Origin: Bacteroidales bacterium H4
GTDB taxonomy: Bacteria > Bacteroidota > Bacteroidia > Bacteroidales > Muribaculaceae
NCBI GenBank assembly: GCA_001701165.1
Contig: DAAP01000042.1
Coordinates: 1 to 56,591 of the forward strand
Direction: 5' to 3'
Length of the DNA stretch: 56,591 nucleotides
Made by a program: the position numbers and the translations under genes. The notes beneath the pieces are model-generated. The model had not been told where the DNA came from. It searched no databases and saw only the letters and a program-made list of their open reading frames with translations. This document shows, piece by piece, positions 7,205 to 15,598 of this stretch (its first letter is position 1; each line of letters starts with the position of its first letter).

Positions 7205-9448
7205 CTAAACGCCCTGTGACGACGCAGCGGTCCGGGTGTGGCGCTGCTTGCGAATGATGGGGCGCAAGCGTTCGCGGTCGCCGGCAATCCATAGAATGTC
7301 GCCGGGCGCAAAAGCTATATCCGGGGTTTGGTCTATATACTCGTCGCCGCGTTGCACGGCAAGCACCAACGCCCCGTAGCCGTTGCGCATGTTCGCCGTA
7401 CGCGGGCTCTTGCCTATCAGCGGAGAGTCTTGGGTGAGCATGACGTTGAAAAGTTGGAAATCGCTTGCTGTCGAAGGCGCAGTCTGCTGAGCCTCCACGG
7501 CAGCCAGCACTGCGGCCAGCTGGTCATCATTGCCCACGACGCCTATGATGTCGCCGGGAAAAAGTCTGGCTTCGGCACCCGGGATGGCTTGCGTGACACC
7601 ATCGCGCTGTATAGACACTATATTGACACCATAGCGACCGCGCAAATCGGAATTGCGCAGTTTCTCGCCAACGAAAGGACATCCGAAACCGACGGTCATA
7701 TATGCCAAATGCAAGTCATGCACCAAGGCGTTATTCGTACCCTTGCGGCTTAATTCGCGCTCGTTGAGGTTGTCCATAAACCGGGTCTCGATATCAGACA
7801 TATGCCGACGCACGCGCCTCGAAAATATCAATGTAGTCAGCAACAGTGCAGCCAAAGCCACCGAAACGCCTATGGTCATCGAGAACAACCAGCTTATATC
7901 CTGAACTACAAAGACTATGGCAAGGAAGAGATTGAAAACGGCGACAATGATGTCTCCAATGGCCGGCGTAGGCACATTAGGCTTGCGGATGGATGCAAAC
8001 ACGCGCGCCAAGGGCATCAGCAGCGCCAACAGGAACGGCGACATAACCGCTATGGTAGCCAGCAAAGCCAGCGCATGACTCCATTCTCCGGCAATCTGCT
8101 CCAGATATTCGAGCAAGAACTGTCTGGACAATAGTGTAATGGCAACGAGCAATATCGCGTAAATGAGCGTGCGCATAACCTGACGGCGCAGACGCACGGC
8201 CCAGGCGGCACCTACGGCCTGCTGGTCGGTAGCGCTTTTTTGGTATCTGTCTATGAGGAATGACAGCCGGCTCGGCAAATGCTTCTCGACAAAGCCGTAC
8301 ACCGGGTCAGCCATCTTGATAAACATCGGAGTAGTGAAAGTGGTGAGCACCGAGACGGCCACTACTATAGGATAAAGTGTCGGCTCGAGCACTCCCAGGG
8401 ACATGCCCAATGTGGCGATAATGAAGGCAAATTCGCCGATTTGCGTCAGCGAAAAGCCCGATTCGATGGCCACGCGCAGCGATTGTCCCGTAACGAGCAT
8501 GCCGAACGAGCCGAATATAATCATTCCGACAATGACGGCTGCCGACAACAACAGTATCGGCTTCCAATACAAAGCTATGACTTGCGGGTCAACCATCATA
8601 CCCACCGAGATAAAGAATACGGCGCCGAAGAGGTCCTTGACCGGCGTGACCACAGACTCGATGCGTTCGGCATAACTGGTTCCGGCAAGTATCGATCCCA
8701 TGACAAAAGCGCCCAAGGCCAGCGAGAACCCGCAGTACACGGAGAACACAGCCATACCCAGGCACAACCCCATGGAGACGACCAATAGCGTTTCGCTGTT
8801 GAGGAAGCGCCGCATACGGCCCAAGGCCGAGGGCAGCACAAATACGCCCACCAGAAACCATATAACCAGGAAGAACACCAGCTTGGCGACAGACATCAGC
8901 AACGCCTCGCCTTCGACTGCATTATTGACAGCTATCGACGATAGTATCACCATCATCACTACCGCAAAAAGATCTTCGACAATGAGGACTGCCAAAACCA
9001 AAGAGGCAAATTTCTTTTGTCTGATGCCCAAGTCATTGAAGGCCTTGATTATGATTGTGGTGGAAGACATAGACAACATTCCGCCCAGGAACAGGCAGTT
9101 GATGGTGCTGAATCCCATGGCATAGCCTATGCAGTAGCCCACACCCATCATTCCGCAGACAATGATGAGTGCTGTGACTACGGCCGACCCTCCGGCTGTC
9201 ACCAGTTTTTTGAAGCTGAATTCCAGCCCGAGCGTAAACAGCAGCACTACGATGCCTATCTGTGCCCAAAAATCTATATTAGCCTCATTAGCCACCGACG
9301 GCAGATAGGTGAAATTCGGACTGGCCAAGAAGCCGGCCACGATATACCCCAGCACTACCGGCTGGCGTATCCACTTGAACACCACCGTGACTACCGCTCC
9401 CAAGAGCAGTATAAATGCCAAGTCGGAGATGAGACTCTCGATGTTCAT
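7205..9448 (-). CDS. KefB-type cation/proton antiporter with C-terminal TrkA-C domains
   Basis: A 747-residue inner-membrane protein of the CPA2 family. Residues 1-390 are a Na_H_exchanger-type domain of about 12-13 membrane segments. Further hydrophobic segments occur around 430-550. Two soluble TrkA-C (RCK_C) modules follow near 590-660 and 670-735, each with a hydrophobic core ending in P-G-D-I-(I/L). There is no Rossmann TrkA-N domain between membrane and TrkA-C parts, unlike E. coli KefB/KefC. It should exchange K+ or Na+ for protons, gated by a ligand at the TrkA-C modules. First gene of a three-gene minus-strand set. Confidence 0.85.
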   Translation of the reverse strand: MNIESLISDLAFILLLGAVVTVVFKWIRQPVVLGYIVAGFLASPNFTYLPSVANEANIDFWAQIGIVVLLFTLGLEFSFKKLVTAGGSAVVTALIIVCGMMGVGYCIGYAMGFSTINCLFLGGMLSMSSTTIIIKAFNDLGIRQKKFASLVLAVLIVEDLFAVVMMVILSSIAVNNAVEGEALLMSVAKLVFFLVIWFLVGVFVLPSALGRMRRFLNSETLLVVSMGLCLGMAVFSVYCGFSLALGAFVMGSILAGTSYAERIESVVTPVKDLFGAVFFISVGMMVDPQVIALYWKPILLLSAAVIVGMIIFGSFGMLVTGQSLRVAIESGFSLTQIGEFAFIIATLGMSLGVLEPTLYPIVVAVSVLTTFTTPMFIKMADPVYGFVEKHLPSRLSFLIDRYQKSATDQQAVGAAWAVRLRRQVMRTLIYAILLVAITLLSRQFLLEYLEQIAGEWSHALALLATIAVMSPFLLALLMPLARVFASIRKPNVPTPAIGDIIVAVFNLFLAIVFVVQDISWLFSMTIGVSVALAALLLTTLIFSRRVRRHMSDIETRFMDNLNERELSRKGTNNALVHDLHLAYMTVGFGCPFVGEKLRNSDLRGRYGVNIVSIQRDGVTQAIPGAEARLFPGDIIGVVGNDDQLAAVLAAVEAQQTAPSTASDFQLFNVMLTQDSPLIGKSPRTANMRNGYGALVLAVQRGDEYIDQTPDIAFAPGDILWIAGDRERLRPIIRKQRHTRTAASSQGV

Positions 9449-9626
9449 CGTCGTTTGTATACTTGAGACTTTATGGGATTTGCGACATCACTTGTGCCAA
9501 AGAAAGACCGATAAGCAGCCTAAGCGAGCCCCGGATTGTGCCCGGAATTATAACTTATGCCATCGCGGTGTCTATGACGAGACGGGCTGATAATAGCGGA
9601 CGTGTCCGCACCCGCATACCGCGTTG

Positions 9627-10616
9627 TCACTTAAGCTCGAACGAACGTGAAGCCAAGCGGTAATTGTCCGCAAACAACTCGACGGTATAGCGTCCGGCAC
9701 TCAGCGCCGAAGTCACATCCCAATAGACGGGTATTCCGGCAATCTCCTCGCCCGTGTATTCGATAACCTTGCGCGCCGTACAGGGCACGTTGGCACCTTC
9801 AAAGCCAAACGACCCGCCATTGCCCAACAGGTTGCCTTCGGGCGAAATGATGCGTACAAATATAGTCTTTTCGCCGACAGGCGTCGAGTTGTTGGGCGGC
9901 AATGTGAAGGTCACCACAAGTTGCTTGGCTTTGGCGACTTTTTTCTCGTTTTTACCTTTTTTGTTCAGAGCCCTGAGATTGACGCCCGTGACGTTGAGCT
10001 TCTCGGCAAGGGTCATGCGCTCGGAGAGTACCTGATTGGCACGCGATGTTTCGGACACCTGCGTGGCCAGCTTCTCGTTGCGGTCCTTGAGTCCGGCATT
10101 CTCGGAACGCAACTCCTCGTTTTCACGGTTCAACCGGTCAATTTCTTCGAGATAATGCTTGAGCAATTTGCGCAGCGAGTCTATTTGGCCGCGCAGATCC
10201 TGTATTTCCTTGGACGAGCGACGGCGCTGGTCTTGGAGCTTTTTCTGTAAGTCTTCGATTTGCAGACGCGCAGCCTCGTACTTCTCGGTAAGGCGGATTT
10301 TTAGCGTATCATTGGTGATATTGACACGCTGCGTTTCCAGCTGCCGGAAATCATTTTCGAGGTTCTCGAATTCGCTGTCGGCCAATTGCTGCTGCAAGTC
10401 GAGGTTGCGTGCCTCGGCTTCTATCTCGGCCTGCTCTTTGGCTTTTTGTTCGGCCATGTGCGAGAACACCAACCATGCGACCACGGCGATGGCTACCACC
10501 AATACGCCTGCGGCACAATACAACAATATGCGCTTGCGGCGACGCGCAGCGTCACCGGCTTCCGGCGCAGGCTGTCCCTGCGCGTTGTTTCCTGTCAAAT
10601 TGTTATTGGAAATCAT
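9627..10616 (-). CDS. Membrane-anchored coiled-coil protein
   Basis: Unrecognised protein of 329 residues from the ATG at 10616. An upstream ATG at 10685 would overlap the predicted -7 element, so the internal start is preferred. Order: short Asn/Gln-rich cytoplasmic tail, R-R-R-K-R then one membrane segment (about 30-52), a long charged coiled coil (about 55-200, many E/K/R/Q/L heptads), then a beta-rich C-terminal domain of about 110 residues. The domain contains F-V-R-I-I-S-P-E-G and ends with a G-R-Y-T-V-E-L-F motif. The layout suggests a periplasmic spacer carrying a small sensing or binding domain. Function unknown. Confidence 0.8.
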   Translation of the reverse strand: MISNNNLTGNNAQGQPAPEAGDAARRRKRILLYCAAGVLVVAIAVVAWLVFSHMAEQKAKEQAEIEAEARNLDLQQQLADSEFENLENDFRQLETQRVNITNDTLKIRLTEKYEAARLQIEDLQKKLQDQRRRSSKEIQDLRGQIDSLRKLLKHYLEEIDRLNRENEELRSENAGLKDRNEKLATQVSETSRANQVLSERMTLAEKLNVTGVNLRALNKKGKNEKKVAKAKQLVVTFTLPPNNSTPVGEKTIFVRIISPEGNLLGNGGSFGFEGANVPCTARKVIEYTGEEIAGIPVYWDVTSALSAGRYTVELFADNYRLASRSFELK

Positions 10617-10682
10617 AGTAATGATATGGATGCTGTCAAGTATCGGACGACCATGCGTGCGATGCGTCCGGTCTTCAAGCCG

Positions 10683-10690
10683 CAAAGTTA
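10683..10690 (-). promoter_or_regulatory. Promoter -7 element of the coiled-coil gene
   Basis: TAACTTTG on the minus strand, about 67 bases before the chosen ATG at 10616. No convincing -33 TTG is found at 19-23 bases, so this is a partial match. Its position rules against the longer start at 10685. Confidence 0.45.
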
Positions 10691-10750
10691 CGCAAAATCC
10701 GTCAAATTCGCCCGTTGCGAGCCTAAATAGTGCTGCTTGCGGATGTTAAA

Positions 10751-10792
10751 AAAGCCTGCGAGCGCAACAGCCGATGTCGCCGTGCGCTCGCA
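10751..10792 (-). terminator. Intrinsic terminator on the minus strand
   Basis: A perfect 10-base-pair stem (TGCGAGCGCA with TGCGCTCGCA) followed on the minus strand by GGCTTTTTT. No annotated minus-strand gene ends here. The only candidate transcript is the short reading frame or RNA covering about 10796-10912. Confidence 0.65.
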
Positions 10793-10795
10793 ATA

Positions 10796-10912
10796 TTATA
10801 AGGACAAGCCTTCGAGGATGTTGCCTATGGCATTACCAACGTCCTCCGGAACCGACACTCCTTCACAGCATCGCCCTAAAACGCTGACAACGTGTCTCGA
10901 AGAAACTATTTG
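10796..10912 (-). other. Possible small gene or remnant ending at the 10757-10792 terminator
   Basis: A minus-strand open stretch of 38 codons stops only a few bases before a textbook terminator. It ends with a protein-like run (P-E-D-V-G-N-A-I-G-N-I-L-E-G-L). There is no ATG in frame; a GTG codon is present inside. It could be the tail of a gene truncated by rearrangement, a leaderless small protein with a rare start, or chance within a small RNA. Confidence 0.25.
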
Positions 10913-10939
10913 CTAAATGCAAATAAATGTGTAACTTTG
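10909..10939 (+). promoter_or_regulatory. Promoter of the first BspA-like gene
   Basis: TTTG (10909-10912), 19 bases, TAACTTTG (10932-10939). The expected start near 10946 leaves a leader of about 200 bases before 11151. The leader includes a GCCCG/CGGGC hairpin near 10962 and a run of eight T near 11000, so early termination or a short RNA is possible. Confidence 0.65.
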
Positions 10940-11150
10940 CCATGCAGACCGCTCCGCAGAAGCCCGGTCACGGGCAATGTGGGTGGGTCGGCAGACATTT
11001 TTTTTGAAAGCGTTTATCCGCACTGATTCTTGACGAACAGAAACTCTCTCCTCCGTTCGCCGGGCGGCAACAGATACAGACGTCCACGCTTTTCTGCATA
11101 TCTACATCCGGGCAGGTCGTCGTCCGGGCCAAAAACCCCAAAGTGACATT

Positions 11151-12260
11151 ATGGCACTACTCAAACACCTCAACAATGAAAAATCGGCACATGCCGAGAC
11201 CTCGGCGACGCAATATCCCGCATCCCAACCCGACCACACGTCTATCATCCCCGGCCATCTTATTCACACAATCATCCGACCGGCACTCCTACTCATCTTG
11301 TTGCTCTTCTCCTCTTTCTCCGCCCTCGCCCTCGCCTACGGCTGCAAAGTTGACGGCATATATTATGACATTACACCCGCCAATAGGACGGCGAGTGTGA
11401 CAAGAGTCAGTTATAGCGGTGGCGTGATTATACCCGAAACTATAGCATTCGACGGTACAACGTATTCCGTTACTTCTATCGGCGATGGCGCCTTCGCCAA
11501 CCATTCCGGGCTCACTTCAGTGACCATCCCCAATTCCGTCACTTCAATCGGCAACTACGCCTTCTTCAACTGCTCAGGCCTCACTTCCGTGACCATCCCC
11601 AACTCCGTCACTACAATCGGCGAATTTGCCTTCGCCTACTGCTCCGGGCTCACTTCCGTGATATTTAATGCAGAAAAGTGCACCAAGATGATTTCTGCTT
11701 TTAGTGACTGTACAAATCTCACTTCATTGACTATTGGCGATAAAGTCACTATAATTCCCAACTTCGCCTTCCCCCACTGCTCCAAGCTCACTTCAGTGAC
11801 CATCCCCAACTCCGTTACTTCAATCGGCGATAGCGCCTTCAATGGCTGCTCCGGGCTCTCTTCCGTGACCATCGGCAACTCCGTCACTTCCATCGGCGAT
11901 AGCGCCTTCAAAGACTGCTCCGGGCTGACAAAGCTGGTCTCTCTGGCCGTTGAACCGCCCATATGTGGCGAAGGTGCATTTGAAAAAGTTGATAAAACGA
12001 CTTGTCAGTTGCTTGTCCCGGAAGAATCTATCAATAAGTACAAGACAGCCGACCAATGGAAGGAATTCTTGAATATATTAGGGTATGACGGCGTGGACGA
12101 TGTCAACGTGGACACGCCGGACGCGCTATATGAGGTGTATAACCTGCAAGGCGTACGTGTCGGCAGCGGTATGCGCGAAGCGGAAGTCACCGCCGATGCC
12201 CTGCCCCACGGCGTCTACATCCTTGTGTCGCCGCAAGGTCGCAAAAAAATCCAAATCTGA
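11151..12260 (+). CDS. BspA-like leucine-rich repeat (LRR_5) surface protein 1
   Basis: Secreted or surface protein of 369 residues. An unusually long 43-residue N-terminal stretch precedes the signal-like hydrophobic segment (about 44-62, R-P-A-L-L-L-I-L-L-L-F). A start nearer the signal would have to be a non-ATG codon. About seven LRR_5 repeats of 23 residues follow (core T-S-I-G-x-x-A-F-x-x-C-S-G-L). The C-terminal 45 residues (V-Y-N-L-Q-G-V-R-V ... L-P-H-G-V-Y-I-L) resemble a type A T9SS sorting domain. BspA proteins of oral and gut Bacteroidetes bind host matrix proteins or mediate adhesion; this role is inferred. The last 335 bases are nearly identical to those of the next gene. Confidence 0.85.
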   Translation: MALLKHLNNEKSAHAETSATQYPASQPDHTSIIPGHLIHTIIRPALLLILLLFSSFSALALAYGCKVDGIYYDITPANRTASVTRVSYSGGVIIPETIAFDGTTYSVTSIGDGAFANHSGLTSVTIPNSVTSIGNYAFFNCSGLTSVTIPNSVTTIGEFAFAYCSGLTSVIFNAEKCTKMISAFSDCTNLTSLTIGDKVTIIPNFAFPHCSKLTSVTIPNSVTSIGDSAFNGCSGLSSVTIGNSVTSIGDSAFKDCSGLTKLVSLAVEPPICGEGAFEKVDKTTCQLLVPEESINKYKTADQWKEFLNILGYDGVDDVNVDTPDALYEVYNLQGVRVGSGMREAEVTADALPHGVYILVSPQGRKKIQI

Positions 12261-12406
12261 AAGACATAATCTAAGCGACAAAAGGATGCTCATAGAAGAC
12301 CATACCGAAAAGCCGGGCGATGATGCCGCATATAGGCCGCCACGGCATTCGGTATGGCCATAGAGCATTCACCTATTCATTCCCAACCGCAAACATGACA
12401 CTAAAC

Positions 12407-14551
12407 ATGAAACGAACATTTTTTATTCTAACAGCATTTTTCGCGTTGTTGTCCTCATCGATCCCTTCCATCGCCTACGACTGCAAAGTTGACGGAATAT
12501 ACTATAATCTCAACAATGACGACAAAACAGCAAGTGTTACATATATAGGTTTCTATTCCTCAAACAACAAGGATGCATATGTAGGTAACATTATCATCCC
12601 TAAATCTACAACTTACAACGGAACAACATATTCAGTCACTTCAATCGGCAACCGCGCCTTCCACGGCTGCTCCGGGCTGACTTCCGTGACCATCCCCAAT
12701 TCCGTTACTTCCATCGGCGAATACGCCTTCTACAACTGCTCCGGGCTCACGTCTGTGACCATCCCCAATTCCGTCACTTCAATCGGCTATAATGCCTTCG
12801 CCGACTGCTCCAGGCTGACTTCCGTAATCATCCCCAACTCCGTTACTTTCATCGGCAAATATGCCTTCCAGAGCTGCTCCGGGCTGACTTCAGTGACAGT
12901 TGACAAAAATAATGGCACATATGATTCTCGCGACAATTGTAATGCAATTATACATACATCCACGAACAAATTAATCGTTGGTTGTAATAATACTATCATC
13001 CCTAACTCCGTCACTGCCATCAGCGAATACGCCTTCTTCCGCTGCTCCGGGCTCACTTCCGTGACCATCCCCAACTCGGTCACTTCAATCGGTGACGGCG
13101 CCTTCTGTGACTGTACCGGTCTCACCTTCGTCTCCATCCCCAACTCCGTCACTTCAATCGGTTACAACACCTTCTACTACTGCTCCGGACTCACTTCCGT
13201 GACCATCCCAAACTCCATCACCTCAATCGGCGACCGGGCCTTCGAAGGCTGCTCCGGGCTCACTTCCGTGACCATAGGCAATTCCGTCACTACAATCGGC
13301 GAATTTGCCTTCTACGGCTGCTCCAAGATCACTTCCGTGACCATCCCCAACTCCGTCACTTCCATCGGCAACTACGCCTTCTACAACTGCTCCGGGCTGA
13401 CTTCCGTGACCATCCCTAATTCCGTCACTTCAATCGGCTATGGCGCCTTCGCCAACTGCTCCGGGCTGACTTCCGTGACCATCCCCAACTCCATTACTTC
13501 CATCAGCGAATTTGCCTTCGGCGGCTGTTCCGGGCTCACTTCAGTGACAGTTGACAAAAATAATGGCACATATGATTCTCGCGACAATTGTAATGCAATT
13601 ATACATACATCCACGAACAAATTAATCGTTGGTTGTAATAATACTATCATCCCTAATTCCGTCACTTCAATCGGCGATAACGCTTTCTTGGTCTGCTCCG
13701 GGCTCACTTCCGTGACCATTCCCAACTCCGTTACTTCAATCGGCAAATACGCCTTCTACAACTGCTCCGGGCTCACTTCAGTGACCATCCCCAATTCCGT
13801 CACTTCAATCGGCTATGGCGCCTTCGGCGGCTGCTCCGGCCTCACTTCCGTGACAGTTGACAAAAATAATGGCACATATGATTCTCGCGACAATTGCAAT
13901 GCAATTATAGAAACATCAACGAACAAATTAATCGTTGGTTGCAAGAATACTACCATTCCCAATTCCGTCACTTCAATCGGCGACCGGGCCTTCGAAGGCT
14001 GCTCCGGGCTCACTTCCGTGACCATAGGCAATTCCGTCACTTCTATCGGCAAATACGCTTTCGCCGGCTGCTGGGGCCTCACTTCCGTGACCATCGGCAA
14101 TTCCGTCACTTCCATCGGCGACTACGCCTTCACCGACTGCTCCGGGCTGACTTCAGTGACCATCGGCAACTCCGTCACTTCAATCGGCTACGATGCCTTC
14201 CGCGGCTGCTCCGGGCTGACAAAGCTGGTCTCTCTGGCCGTTGAACCGCCCATATGTGGCAGAGGTGCATTTGAAAAAGTTGATAAAACGACTTGTCAGT
14301 TGCTTGTCCCGGAAGAATCTATCAATAAGTACAAGACAGCCGACCAATGGAAGGAATTCTTGAATATATTAGGGTATGACGGCGTGGATGACGTGAGCGT
14401 GGATTCGCAGAACGCGGTCTACGAGGTGTACAACCTGCAAGGCGTACGCGTGGGCAGCGGTATGCGCGAAGCGGAAGTCACCGCCGATGCCCTGCCCCAC
14501 GGCGTCTACATCCTTGTGTCGCCGCAAGGTCGCAAGAAAATCCAAATTTGA
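12407..14551 (+). CDS. BspA-like leucine-rich repeat (LRR_5) surface protein 2
   Basis: A 714-residue paralogue from the ATG that begins M-K-R-T-F-F-I-L; longer starts at 12395 and 12320 exist, but only the last gives a clean signal peptide (ending S-I-A-Y). About 19 LRR_5 repeats of 23 residues follow, interrupted three times by a near-identical insert (V-D-K-N-N-G-T-Y-D-S-R-D-N-C-N-A-I-I then a K-L-I-V-G-C segment) at codons beginning 12899, 13550 and 13856. The C-terminal sorting-like domain is shared with the gene upstream. The internal repeats favour slippage and length variation. It follows the first BspA-like gene by about 146 bases with no clear promoter, so co-transcription is likely. 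Confidence 0.87.
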   Translation: MKRTFFILTAFFALLSSSIPSIAYDCKVDGIYYNLNNDDKTASVTYIGFYSSNNKDAYVGNIIIPKSTTYNGTTYSVTSIGNRAFHGCSGLTSVTIPNSVTSIGEYAFYNCSGLTSVTIPNSVTSIGYNAFADCSRLTSVIIPNSVTFIGKYAFQSCSGLTSVTVDKNNGTYDSRDNCNAIIHTSTNKLIVGCNNTIIPNSVTAISEYAFFRCSGLTSVTIPNSVTSIGDGAFCDCTGLTFVSIPNSVTSIGYNTFYYCSGLTSVTIPNSITSIGDRAFEGCSGLTSVTIGNSVTTIGEFAFYGCSKITSVTIPNSVTSIGNYAFYNCSGLTSVTIPNSVTSIGYGAFANCSGLTSVTIPNSITSISEFAFGGCSGLTSVTVDKNNGTYDSRDNCNAIIHTSTNKLIVGCNNTIIPNSVTSIGDNAFLVCSGLTSVTIPNSVTSIGKYAFYNCSGLTSVTIPNSVTSIGYGAFGGCSGLTSVTVDKNNGTYDSRDNCNAIIETSTNKLIVGCKNTTIPNSVTSIGDRAFEGCSGLTSVTIGNSVTSIGKYAFAGCWGLTSVTIGNSVTSIGDYAFTDCSGLTSVTIGNSVTSIGYDAFRGCSGLTKLVSLAVEPPICGRGAFEKVDKTTCQLLVPEESINKYKTADQWKEFLNILGYDGVDDVSVDSQNAVYEVYNLQGVRVGSGMREAEVTADALPHGVYILVSPQGRKKIQI
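12650..14220 (+). repeat. Tandem 69-base LRR coding repeats
   Basis: About 19 units encoding T-S-I-G-x-x-A-F-x-x-C-S-G-L, with frequent near-identical nucleotides (for example around ACTTCAATCGGC). Inserts start at 12899, 13550 and 13856, spaced 651 and 306 bases apart, both multiples of three. Blocks of repeat plus insert have been duplicated within the gene. Confidence 0.85.
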
Positions 14552-14584
14552 AATGACTCACTAATTTTATAATACCCATATAAA

Positions 14585-14600
14585 GGGCGCGGATATAGGC
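14585..14600 (+). repeat. 16-base direct repeat, left copy
   Basis: GGGCGCGGATATAGGC, exactly repeated at 16729-16744. The two copies bracket the toxin-antitoxin-like pair and could mark the borders of an inserted segment. Confidence 0.6.
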
Positions 14601-14624
14601 GGCGATTGCCACCGATATCCGCGC
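14587..14624 (+). terminator. Terminator after the BspA-like pair
   Basis: GCGCGGATAT pairs with ATATCCGCGC around an 18-base loop, 35 bases after the stop at 14551. Only a short T stretch follows. The left arm overlaps the 16-base direct repeat described separately. From here to 14830 I see no gene. Confidence 0.55.
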
Positions 14625-14830
14625 TCGCTTTGTGTGCTAATTCGCATTGCCATAGTCCGGAAGAAGCCGCGTCAAGCAAATCCGGGGTTACGATGGATGT
14701 TCAAAACCGTAAAAGCCCAAACGCAAAGGCCCACAATTTCAGACATGCACAAAAACATCCCCAATCGGCTAATAATGACAATATTACGGCACTTTGTAAA
14801 ATCATTAAGTACTGGGATATGTATCAGTAT

Positions 14831-15598
14831 TTATCTTATAAAAGCCGTATTGAGAAGCTCAAGAAGTCGCTCGGCATTCAAGCCTCTAAGCTTTGCATTT
14901 TTGAAGAAATCGGTATTTGGTAGTTCTCCTATTCTTTGATATAAGTCTTTTATGTCGTTTTTCAACTTTTCAGGAAGTGTAAAGTGAGAATCCTGCGGCA
15001 GCATAGCAATCAGCCTAAACACATCCTTCTTATGCTTCTCGATATCTCGACTATCTACCTGTTCGCCTTCTGCTTTTCTATCCAGCATCTCCGTATATGC
15101 TTTAGCTTTCAAACAAATTAGAGCCTCCGGATTTGCGACATGGATGTCGTCAATATATCTGCTATGCTCAATCGTGAATGCATAGTAGTCGTCATCCATT
15201 AGAATTGCAGACAGACCGGAGAGACCCTCTCCAACGCTAATCGGTTCTATATGTACATCCGGCGGAAGGATTAGAATGCCTGTAGTTCTTGCAAAAAGCT
15301 CTATTTGCTTCGGATAGGTCTTGTCTTGAGGATTGGTAAAACGATAATATTCGTGTTTGAATTCGTTTTCTCCTTTGTTTCGGTGACCATAATCGGCAGC
15401 TTTGATAAAATCCCACAAACGTAATCCGAAATCAGGTGTAAGGGCTTCAACAACAAGTACAAGGTCAAGATCCTTCGTTGCACGAGGATTCATATCAAGT
15501 TCTTCTTCAAGCAGATTGCACGCAGCCCCACCTATTAGCACGTACTTGTCTTTATATTCATTGAAGTATTCCTTCCAGCGTTCAATTCCCGTTACCAT
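14831..15598 (-). CDS. Nucleotidyltransferase-fold protein, AbiEii-like toxin candidate
   Basis: A 255-residue protein with the nucleotidyltransferase signature: L-I-G-G-A-A near residues 22-27 and K-D-L-D-L-V-L near 42-48, the paired aspartates that bind metal. In AbiEii-type (type IV) toxins this fold transfers nucleotides and stops growth. Its start overlaps the end of the upstream gene by 7 bases, as in translationally coupled toxin-antitoxin or defence pairs. The region is clearly richer in A and T than glyS next door. It could instead be a non-toxic nucleotidyltransferase of the same family; activity is inferred from the context. Confidence 0.75.
   Translation of the reverse strand: MVTGIERWKEYFNEYKDKYVLIGGAACNLLEEELDMNPRATKDLDLVLVVEALTPDFGLRLWDFIKAADYGHRNKGENEFKHEYYRFTNPQDKTYPKQIELFARTTGILILPPDVHIEPISVGEGLSGLSAILMDDDYYAFTIEHSRYIDDIHVANPEALICLKAKAYTEMLDRKAEGEQVDSRDIEKHKKDVFRLIAMLPQDSHFTLPEKLKNDIKDLYQRIGELPNTDFFKNAKLRGLNAERLLELLNTAFIR

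Noticed and set aside
12650..14220. Regular repeats resembling a CRISPR array
   Set aside because: Units are 69 bases, in frame and encode LRR repeats; spacers are not unique and no cas gene is near.
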